Positions 38,452 to 45,147 of a stretch of DNA of 64,000 nucleotides are shown here, in pieces (position 1 is the stretch's first letter; the number at the start of each line of letters is the position of its first letter). A program made the position numbers and the translations under genes. This DNA is from Palsa-147 sp963771905 (GTDB lineage: Bacteria; Acidobacteriota; Terriglobia; Acidiferrales; UBA7541). A model generated the notes under the pieces. That model had not been told where the DNA came from. It saw only the letters and a list, made by a program, of their open reading frames with translations, and searched no databases. The stretch covers positions 186,001 to 250,000 of the forward strand of contig CAVYVI010000005.1 of NCBI GenBank assembly GCA_963771905.1. Reading direction: 5' to 3'.

Positions 38452-39724
38452 CTACTTCGCGGGAATTCTTTCCACGCCCATAAACGGCCGCAGCGCCTCG
38501 GGAATCACAATCGATCCATCCGCCTGCTGATAATTTTCCACCACCGCAATCCACGTCCGCCCGACCGCCAATCCCGACCCATTCAGCGTATGCACGTACT
38601 CGCTCTTCCCGCCCTTCGGCTTATAACGAATTCCCGCGCGCCGCGCCTGAAACGCCTCGCAATTCGAGCACGAGGAAATTTCCATGAACTCCTTCGACGA
38701 CGGCAGCCACACTTCAATGTCGTACGTCTTCGTCGACGCGAATCCCATATCTCCGGTGCAAAGCAGCACGACGCGATAGTGCAGCCCGAGCCTCTGCAAA
38801 ATCGTCTCCGCATTCGCCACCAGCTTTTCGAGTTCGTCGTAGCTCTGCTCCGGCCGCGTGAATTTGAATAGTTCCACCTTCTGAAATTGGTGGTTCCGCT
38901 TGATTCCCCGCGTATCTTTTCCCGCCGCGCCCGCTTCCGACCGGAAACATGCTGTCCACGCGCACACTTTCTCCGGCAGCGCCTCCGCGTCCAGCGTTTC
39001 GTCGCGATGCAAATTCGTCAGCTCCGTCTCCGCCGTCGACGTCAGCCACAAATCCGTCCCCTCGAGATGAAACATGTCCGCCGCAAATTTCGGCAGCTTC
39101 CCATCCGCCACCAACGACGCCGAATTCACGATGAACGGCGGCAAAATTTCCGTGTAGCCGTGCTCGCGTGTATGCACATCCAGCATGAACGCCGCAATCG
39201 CCCGCTCTAGCCGCGCGCCCAACCCGCGATACAGCGCGAATCGCGCCCCGGACATTTTCGTCGCCGCCGCCAAATCCAGAATCCCCGCGGCTTCGCCCAC
39301 TTCCCAATGCGGCCGCGCCGCAAAATCCATCTTCGGCGGCGCGCCCCACCGCCGCACTTCCACGTTGTCGTCCGCCGTCGATCCCACCGGCACCGAGCTG
39401 TGCGGCACATTCGGCACCGTCAACATAAATTCGCGCAGGCTTTCGTCGAGCAACGTCACGCGCTCATCCGCTCTCTTGATTTCGTCCGAGACCCGCTTCA
39501 TCCGCGCCAGAATTTCCCCAGCGTCCCCCCCAGCCTTTTTTAGCCGCGCAATTTCTTCGCTCGCCTTATTCCTCTCCGCCTTCAATTTCTCCGTCGACGT
39601 AATCAGCTGCCGCCGCTCGCCGTCAATCTCGCCGAATACGCGCGAGATCGATCGTCGCCCCGCGGTTCTTCCCCATCCGCTCGATCTCGTCGAGATGCCC
39701 TCGAAAATATCCCAAGTCCAACAT
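38452..39724 (-). CDS. serS: Seryl-tRNA synthetase, with a +1 frameshift near 39637
   Basis: A class II synthetase. The core from residue 40 onward is clear: motif 2 RSEAGAAGKDTRGIKRNHQFQK and motif 3 NGSGLAVGRTWIAVVENYQ. The N-terminal arm is split. The start MLDLGYFRGHLDEIERMGKN reads in one frame from 39724 and stops at 39623, while the rest reads as FGEIDGERRQLITSTEKLK in the next frame. One extra base near 39637 (CGTATTCGG) explains it; the full span of 1273 bases then corrects to 423 residues, the normal length. It is an essential gene, so assembly error or a recoding event is likely; a TTG start at 39585 would lose the tRNA-binding arm. Confidence 0.9.
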
Positions 39725-39762
39725 AGGCCAAGCAGAATACCCGAAGCATCGCTCCGTGAGAA

Positions 39763-39834
39763 GCGCCGCTCGCCCTAACCGCGCCGCTCGCCCCAACCGC
39801 GCCGCTCGCCCCAACCGCGCCGCTCGCCCCGTAG
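39763..39834. repeat. 18-bp tandem repeat x4 upstream of serS
   Basis: Four back-to-back copies of GCGCCGCTCGCCCCAACC (first copy has one change, last diverges at its 3' end). They lie between the serS start and a REP-like hairpin. In the minus-strand frame they would encode GRAARL repeats, which I judge non-coding. Confidence 0.85.
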
Positions 39835-39858
39835 CGCCGGCATCTTGCCGGCGTTTTT
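39835..39858 (+). repeat. REP-like hairpin / possible terminator next to RAYT gene
   Basis: CGCCGGCA, loop TCT, TGCCGGCG (8 perfect pairs), then TTTTT. Hairpins of the form GCCGGCatcTTGCCGGC are typical REP elements, and the RAYT transposase that mobilises REPs starts 128 bases away. The T-run means it may also act as a + strand terminator. Confidence 0.65.
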
Positions 39859-39985
39859 GACGTTGCTCTTGTTTTTCCCCTTCTCCGCCTCGTCGCCATC
39901 CCTCCGCCAGCCTTTCCCTCTTCGCATTCAGCTCCGTACTTCTACGGTTGCACACCGTCCACACGATTCATTAGTCTCCAGCCCC

Positions 39986-40567
39986 ATGGATCGCATCCGT
40001 CGCCGGCGAACTCTTCCCCATTGGGAAACCAGCCGCGCTATCTATTTCGTCACGTTCCGTCTCGCGGACTCGCTTCCCCGCGACGCGCTGCTGCGAATTT
40101 CTGCCGGCCTCCACTTGGAATCAACTCGCCATCCGCAGGCGTCCCAACCACCACAAAGCAGACGTATGCCTTTGCGTCTTGAGAAATTACTCGATTCCGG
40201 CGCCGGAGCTTGTTACCTCGGCCGCCCTGATATCGCCGCACTTGTGGCCGAAGCACTCGGGAAGTTCGTTGATGGGCGCTATCGCATATTCGCGTGGTGC
40301 GTCATGCCGAACCATGTGCATGCCGTTGTGCAACCGTGCGGCGAGTGGACACTTTCGCGCATCCTCCACTCTTGGAAATCCTTCACCGCAACACAAGCCA
40401 ATCGCCTTCTACGACGCACAGGCGAATTCTGGCAGCGCGAGTACTACGATCACTTGATCCGCAACGGCGGCGATTTCACCCAGACTACCCGCTACGTTCT
40501 CGAAAATCCCTCCCACGCAGGTCTCCGCAACTGGCCGTGGGTCGGCACCAAGCCCTGGACTCCGTAA
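39986..40567 (+). CDS. REP-associated tyrosine transposase (RAYT, Y1/HUH)
   Basis: A 193-residue single-strand transposase of the IS200/REP class. The metal-binding HUH motif is H110-V-H112 in MPNHVHAVV, and the nucleophilic Tyr is Y153 or Y154 in REYYDHLIRN. RAYTs are usually single-copy domesticated enzymes that spread REP hairpins rather than themselves. A REP-like hairpin is found just upstream. The ATG at 39986 begins the conserved region (MDRIRRRRTLPHWE); upstream frame is spurious. Confidence 0.92.
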   Translation: MDRIRRRRTLPHWETSRAIYFVTFRLADSLPRDALLRISAGLHLESTRHPQASQPPQSRRMPLRLEKLLDSGAGACYLGRPDIAALVAEALGKFVDGRYRIFAWCVMPNHVHAVVQPCGEWTLSRILHSWKSFTATQANRLLRRTGEFWQREYYDHLIRNGGDFTQTTRYVLENPSHAGLRNWPWVGTKPWTP

Positions 40568-40685
40568 CGCCCGCTGCTATTTCTCGCCCGCCCTTTGCTC
40601 CTTCGTTTCACCGTCTCGCTCTTTTGCGCCGTCTGTGGAGAAACTCGCTCATTCATCTCCACTTCAGAATCGCCAGCTTTTCACC

Positions 40686-41570
40686 CTATTTCTCGGCTCG
40701 GACGCATTCGTCGTAAGCAGCCTTCGCGATCCGCGCGATCACCGCATCTCGCGTCGCTCCGTCCGCCGTCGAGTCCGTGACGAAAATGGCAATCGCGAGC
40801 CGCCGCCCGTCCGGCAAAGTGATGAGGCCGATATCGTTCGTGGCGTACGCGATGCCGTCGCTCCCGGTTCCCGAGGAGCCCGTCTTATGCGCCACGATTG
40901 TTCCAGCCGGCAGTTCCCCTTTGATCTGGTGCGGTCCCGTCGAAGTCTCTTCCATCCATCCCAATAAAATCCGCGTGTGCTCGGGCGTCAACGGCGAGTC
41001 GTCGCTGATCCGCCGAAGCAACGCAACCGCGCCCGCGGGTTCAAACCAGTTGCGATATTGCGCTCGCACGTCGCGAGCGAGCCCCTCTTCGTCATCCTCC
41101 AGGTGAAATCCCTTCACTCCGATCGACTCGATATATGCGTCCACGATTGCGGGTCCGCCAATCGTCCGCAAAACAATGTCCGCCGCAACATTATCGCTGA
41201 GCGACACGGAAAGCCGCAGGAGTTCACGCAAGGGGATGTCGACATTCGCTTCGGGATATTTGTCCTGAATCGGACTATGCGTGTGCGGGAGGATGCGGTC
41301 GCTCGGCAGAAATCGGATGGGCTGGTCCAGCGAAAACTTGCCCTCTTCGACGAGATGCAGCGCGGTCAGAGCAAGCGGCACTTTGAAAACCGATTGCATC
41401 GGCGGATGCGCATGCGCATCGAGATCGCAGTTCACCGCCGACCCCGGCAGCGCGCACGCCACGGAAACCTTCCCATGCGCGTCGCCGGCAATCCCCCGAA
41501 TCCGCTCTTGCAGCCCCACCTGCCCGAACGCCGCACCCGCGAGCAGCACAAACGCCATCGCAAACCGCAT
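40686..41570 (-). CDS. Class A beta-lactamase, PER-like subclass A2
   Basis: A 294-residue periplasmic serine beta-lactamase with signal peptide. Active-site motifs: S60-V-F-K63, S125-D-N127, general base Glu most likely E161 in DDEEGLARD (by alignment to the PER type NEAQM), and K229-T-G231. The stretch QYRNW, TSTGPHQIKGELPAGT and HKTGSSG is close to PER/CepA-type enzymes. This group often hydrolyses cephalosporins. The start ATG at 41570 opens the signal peptide; earlier frame is spurious. Confidence 0.92.
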   Translation of the reverse strand: MRFAMAFVLLAGAAFGQVGLQERIRGIAGDAHGKVSVACALPGSAVNCDLDAHAHPPMQSVFKVPLALTALHLVEEGKFSLDQPIRFLPSDRILPHTHSPIQDKYPEANVDIPLRELLRLSVSLSDNVAADIVLRTIGGPAIVDAYIESIGVKGFHLEDDEEGLARDVRAQYRNWFEPAGAVALLRRISDDSPLTPEHTRILLGWMEETSTGPHQIKGELPAGTIVAHKTGSSGTGSDGIAYATNDIGLITLPDGRRLAIAIFVTDSTADGATRDAVIARIAKAAYDECVRAEK

Positions 41571-42154
41571 CCCCGCACTATACCAAACGCGTCCGCGACC
41601 GGAGCGGCGCGGCTCCGGCGCGATCGCCGAGTCCGGCCGCCCGCGCGTTTCACAAAAAATCCACATCACCTCCAACCTTGCTTTTTCCCTCGCCGCGCTC
41701 ATTCCGCGCCTTCGATTGGCCGCGTGATTGCATTCACAATTTCGCGCGTTCTCGAATGCAGAATAGAGATATTGGTTTTAACTGCGCGATCCAAACTGTT
41801 TTGGGAACCCGCGTTTCATTTCGGACTACGCTAGGATGATGCGACGAAGCAAAAAACTAAAAACCGTCGCCGCAAGCTCGCCACGCTGACACCTCACGAG
41901 GACCACAGCTGGCTCTTCGCATTTTCTTATCACGTCGACGCGGGCCACACCGACAGCCAAGCCGACAAACTTGCCTGGCGTGACATGTGCCTAGAGTTCC
42001 CGCGGCTCAGGCAATACAGTGGTTGCAAGGCCTAGACTCGCTCTGGCGGCCCTCATGTTGCGCTTCGACTTCTTGCTTCCGAAAACTCACGATTAACACG
42101 CCGACACAGCCCTCCACGCATAGTCTGTAGACTCATACCCATCCACGCTCCTAC
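41571..42154. other. Intergenic region between beta-lactamase and IS element
   Basis: Nothing firmly identified. The only coding hint is a small open frame (41835-42035), listed separately. No tRNA or CRISPR. It may contain the beta-lactamase promoter near 41580-41700. Confidence 0.5.
41835..42035 (+). pseudogene. Possible small gene or remnant without a start codon
   Basis: A 66-codon frame bounded by an upstream TAG and lacking ATG, GTG or TTG at a plausible place. It encodes LTPHEDHSWLFAFSYH and DKLAWRDMCLEFPRLRQY, which read like a real globular domain. ATG codons just before it are in another frame, so a frameshift is possible. I do not recognise a family with certainty. Confidence 0.3.
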
Positions 42155-42194
42155 TGACCGGCCCGATTTGTTAGTCCAGGAGAAGTGAGAGTTT

Positions 42195-43034
42195 TTATAT
42201 CACAGCCATGGGCTGTGAAGTTGGATTTACTCCCCAGGGGCTACAGGCCGCCGGCGCCGGCGGCCTGTAGCCCAGCGCCGAGTGCGGACGCAGCGTGTTG
42301 TAGACCACCCGCCATTTCTCGATCACCACCTGGGCCTCCCTCAGCGAATAGAAAATCTCTCCGTTCAGGCATTCGTCTCGTAGCTTTCCGTTGAAGCTTT
42401 CGCAGTAGCCGTTCTCCCAAGGACTTCCCGGCTCGATGTACAGCGTCCCGGTGCCCACTTTGGCCAGCCATTCCCTCAGCTCTTTTGCTACGAACTCCGG
42501 ACCATTGTCCGAGCGAATGTTTTCCGGTATTCCCCGGAACAGCATCACGTCCGCAAGTGCTTCGATCACTTCATACCTCCCAAGCCTTCTGGCCACGCGG
42601 ATCGCCAGACACTCCCGGGTGTATTCGTCGATCAGCGTCAACATCCGCAACATTCTGCCGTCGTGCGTCATCGCGCTCACGAAGTCGTAACTCCACACAT
42701 GGTTCGCCCGCGCTGGTCGCAGCCGCACGCACGACCCATCGTTCAGCCACAATCTTCGGCGGGGCCGCTGTTTCTGCGGTACTTTCAGCCCCTCACGACG
42801 CCAGATGCGCTCGACCCGATCCTTGCCTACGTGCCAGCCAGCACTTTGCAACAGCGCCGTAATTCGTCGGTAACCGTAGCGCCCGTATTCACTGGCCAGT
42901 GCTACGATCGCTTCCGTCAGCGCATCTTCGTCGATCCGCGGGATCGCGGCATAGCGTTGTGTCCTTCGCCACTGCCCCAGCAGCCGGCAGGCATGACGCT
43001 CGCTCACTTCGTATTCTTCGCGCGCATGCTCCAC
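42195..43034 (-). CDS. IS3 transposase OrfB (DDE integrase)
   Basis: The catalytic subunit of the IS3 transposase. The DDE triad is D117 (WSYDFVSA), D176 (RSDNGPEF) and E212 (YCESFNGK), with D-x35-E spacing. It starts with a GTG at 43034 when read alone, but its true N-terminus is provided by a -1 frameshift from OrfA: the frame continues upstream as GKLLSPERRRCAVEH. The C-terminal HSALGYRPPAP motif is followed by an unusual extra tail created by a palindrome. Confident family call. Confidence 0.93.
   Translation of the reverse strand: MEHAREEYEVSERHACRLLGQWRRTQRYAAIPRIDEDALTEAIVALASEYGRYGYRRITALLQSAGWHVGKDRVERIWRREGLKVPQKQRPRRRLWLNDGSCVRLRPARANHVWSYDFVSAMTHDGRMLRMLTLIDEYTRECLAIRVARRLGRYEVIEALADVMLFRGIPENIRSDNGPEFVAKELREWLAKVGTGTLYIEPGSPWENGYCESFNGKLRDECLNGEIFYSLREAQVVIEKWRVVYNTLRPHSALGYRPPAPAACSPWGVNPTSQPMAVI
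42238..42273. repeat. 36-bp perfect palindrome at the 3' end of orfB
   Basis: GGGCTACAGGCCGCCGGC followed by its exact reverse complement (18 + 18 bases, no loop). It lies inside the orfB tail and changes the reading near LGYRPPAPAA. Such a GC-rich palindrome would form a very stable hairpin or cruciform. Confidence 0.9.
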
Positions 43035-43057
43035 CGCACAACGCCGCCGCTCAGGGC

Positions 43058-43336
43058 TCAGAAGTTTCCCGAGGCCACGTCCTTCAGGATCTGCTTCTCC
43101 AAAGACAGCTCCGCGACTAAACGCTTCAGCTTCGCGTTCTCTCGCTCTAATTCCTTCAGCCGTTTCGCTTGATCTAGCTTCAGGCCGCCGAATTCTTTTC
43201 TCCAGCGGTAGTACGTCTGCACCGTGATCTCTGCTTCCTTGCAGGATTGTGGTGTGCTTTTCCCATTCGCTATTTCCACTTCAATCTGCCGCAGCAGCGC
43301 CACGATTTGCTCCGGCTTGTGTTTCTTCATCGGCAT
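43058..43336 (-). CDS. IS3 transposase OrfA (HTH subunit)
   Basis: A helix-turn-helix protein of the IS3 OrfA family (KKHKPEQIVALLRQIE ... TYYRWRKEFGGL), with a leucine-zipper-like helix afterwards. It binds the IS ends and joins OrfB through a frameshift. Its last codons contain the heptamer GGGAAAC, and the stop follows at once. The start MPMKKHKPEQ at 43336 is the conserved one; upstream ATG is less likely. Confidence 0.88.
   Translation of the reverse strand: MPMKKHKPEQIVALLRQIEVEIANGKSTPQSCKEAEITVQTYYRWRKEFGGLKLDQAKRLKELERENAKLKRLVAELSLEKQILKDVASGNF
43064..43070 (-). other. Programmed -1 ribosomal frameshift heptamer GGGAAAC
   Basis: On the minus strand OrfA reads ...TCG GGA AAC TTC TGA. 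The heptamer G GGA AAC fits X XXY YYZ. A -1 slip gives GGG AAA CTT CTG AGC, which is exactly the OrfB frame. This is the classic IS3 route to the OrfAB fusion transposase. Confidence 0.82.
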
Positions 43337-43414
43337 GTCCAGCTCTCCTTTAGAGTGATTTTCTCTCACTCCCGCTGGACTAATTCAAGCCGGTCAGGTC
43401 ACTACTATCCCGGT

Positions 43415-43654
43415 GTGCCTCCGCCAAAGACTAGAGACGCACGCAGATTGTTCGGCCAGGCCCTCCGTAAAATGCGCGAAGCAAAAGGGATCTCGCAGGA
43501 AGTGTTGGCCGAACTCGCGGGAATTCACCGCACGTACGTTGGGGATGTGGAGCGCGGCACCCGCAACATAGCACTAATCAACCTGACAAAGTTGGCTTCT
43601 GCCTTGGGAGTTCCCCTGAGCCGCCTCATTCTCGAAATGGAAAGACAGGCGTGA
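43415..43654 (+). CDS. Small XRE-type regulator, controller-protein-like
   Basis: A 79-residue helix-turn-helix protein (GISQEVLAELAGIHRTYVGDVERG about residues 26-49), like the controller (C) proteins that time restriction-modification expression. It starts at a GTG (43415). Its stop overlaps the endonuclease start (TGATG). The IS3 right end is 19 bases upstream, so the native promoter and any C-box sites have probably been cut off or moved. Being fused to the R-M operon fits a controller role. Confidence 0.8.
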   Translation: MPPPKTRDARRLFGQALRKMREAKGISQEVLAELAGIHRTYVGDVERGTRNIALINLTKLASALGVPLSRLILEMERQA

Positions 43655-44274
43655 TGGGAGTGGAAAAGTATATTCCTGCCGACCTGATGAAACTCTACGA
43701 AGTCTACGATCATATGCATGCCGCGGCTATCCTTGCGAACGAGTTTCCGGATGAATTCGCGGACCTATGTCACGCACTTCGTGAATTCCGGTTTACCGAA
43801 AAACAGGTGAAGACGCCGGGTGGCAACGAGAGCGAAATCCCTAAGGCATTCTCTCGCTTGTTGCGTCCGCGCTGGAAAACGGAGAACCTCAAAGCTGAGC
43901 TGAGAATCGACGATAAACCGGTCCCTCTGCAATCCCACAAGATTGATTACCTGCGAGGCCGCGTCGCGCTAGACCTTGAGTGGAACAGCAAGGATCAAAC
44001 ATTTGACCGCGACCTTAACGCCTTCTCAGAATTCCATCGGTACGGGAAGATCTCGGTCGGCGTATTGGTAACGAGGAGCCAGGAACTCGACCCCTGGTTT
44101 GCCAGCCTCGGCGCCTATGTCGATTCCCGAGGAAAGAAGATGAAGTACTCCGCGAAATACGGTGCGTCAACAACTCAAATGGGCCAGCTCGAACGGCGCT
44201 TAACTGCTGGACGGGGCGGCGTCTGTCCTGTGCTAATCTTTGGAATCACGACCAAGCTGCTTGAGAAGCGATGA
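43654..44274 (+). CDS. BglII-like restriction endonuclease
   Basis: A 206-residue protein resembling the BglII family. The likely active site is D98 in KIDYLRGRVALDLEWNSKD, E109 and N111, matching the BglII D-xn-E-x-Q type. The helix stretch YDHMHAAAIL is also family-like. It should cleave a palindromic site as a homodimer. Its stop overlaps the methyltransferase start by 4 bases (ATGA), so they are made together. The exact recognition site cannot be read. Confidence 0.8.
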   Translation: MGVEKYIPADLMKLYEVYDHMHAAAILANEFPDEFADLCHALREFRFTEKQVKTPGGNESEIPKAFSRLLRPRWKTENLKAELRIDDKPVPLQSHKIDYLRGRVALDLEWNSKDQTFDRDLNAFSEFHRYGKISVGVLVTRSQELDPWFASLGAYVDSRGKKMKYSAKYGASTTQMGQLERRLTAGRGGVCPVLIFGITTKLLEKR

Positions 44275-44969
44275 AAACCATAAACAAAGCAAATGCTGCA
44301 GAGCAAGGCGAGGTAGGCCGCGACCTTTTGCGTTTCGCAGGAAAGTTGCGCTTCTCAACGATCCTCGCTGACCCGCCGTGGCGATTTCAAAACCGTACTG
44401 GAAAAATGGCCCCGGAACATCATCGGCTGCATCGATACGGCACGATGACAATGGAGGATATCTACGAACTGCCGGTGGCGCAGGTTGCAGCCGAGAGAGC
44501 GCATCTTTACTTGTGGATTCCCAACGCCCTCATTGCGGAGGGAATTGAAACGATGAGACGCTGGGGCTTTACTTACAAGACGAACATCGTCTGGTACAAA
44601 GTGCGGAAGGATGGAGGCCCAGACCGACGCGGAGTGGGATTTTACTACCGAAATGTGACCGAGATAATTCTGTTCGGCGTGCGGGGTAAGAACGCGCGGA
44701 CCCTGAAGCCGGGCCGATCGATGCCCAACATCATCCTTGCCCAGAAACAAGGGCACAGCATCAAGCCCCCATCACAGTTTGAAATCATCGAACAATGCAG
44801 CTGGGGGCCTTTTCTGGAACTGTTCGCCCGCCGCCCACGACTTGGCTGGTATCAGTGGGGCGATCAGTATAGAAACCGGCCTGATGAGGACGCACCATTC
44901 GTACTCACCCCGCCCAAATCGAAACGCGCGAGTCCTGAACAAGGCCTCCTCTCGCTGCGGGTGCAGTGA
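44271..44969 (+). CDS. MT-A70 family adenine-N6 DNA methyltransferase
   Basis: A 232-residue methyltransferase of the MT-A70 fold. The catalytic motif is DPPW (residues 34-37, LADPPWRFQ), typical of N6-adenine methylation. The MT-A70 group includes M.MunI-like enzymes and the METTL3 core. It probably protects the site cut by the BglII-like enzyme. No separate target-recognition domain is seen. Overlap with the endonuclease argues for a type II pair. Confidence 0.88.
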   Translation: MKTINKANAAEQGEVGRDLLRFAGKLRFSTILADPPWRFQNRTGKMAPEHHRLHRYGTMTMEDIYELPVAQVAAERAHLYLWIPNALIAEGIETMRRWGFTYKTNIVWYKVRKDGGPDRRGVGFYYRNVTEIILFGVRGKNARTLKPGRSMPNIILAQKQGHSIKPPSQFEIIEQCSWGPFLELFARRPRLGWYQWGDQYRNRPDEDAPFVLTPPKSKRASPEQGLLSLRVQ

Positions 44970-45147
44970 ATCACGCCCGCAGCCGCTTTATCGTCGTTCG
45001 GTCTCCGTTCATTCCGGCCCGTTAGGAAACTCGACACGAACCGGCAGGTCTAAGCCCCTGCGACAGTCCATTGACTCCGAAGCCGAACCAAAATACGCTC
45101 GGGCCACGCTGGTCTGCGAGCGAGAAAAAAGATGAGAGACACAAGCG

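Larger units (their letters stand above)
42155..43396 (-). mobile_element. IS3-family insertion sequence, complete, about 1.24 kb
   Basis: Imperfect terminal inverted repeats TGACCGGC...AGTCCAG (left 42155-42193; right 43358-43396, reverse complement) bound orfA and orfB of an IS3-type element (DDE integrase). The ends show TGACCGG/CCGGTCA. I could not find an obvious target-site duplication (left CTAC, right GGTC), so flank changes or a different boundary are possible. It is inserted 19 bases upstream of the small XRE regulator. Confidence 0.88.
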
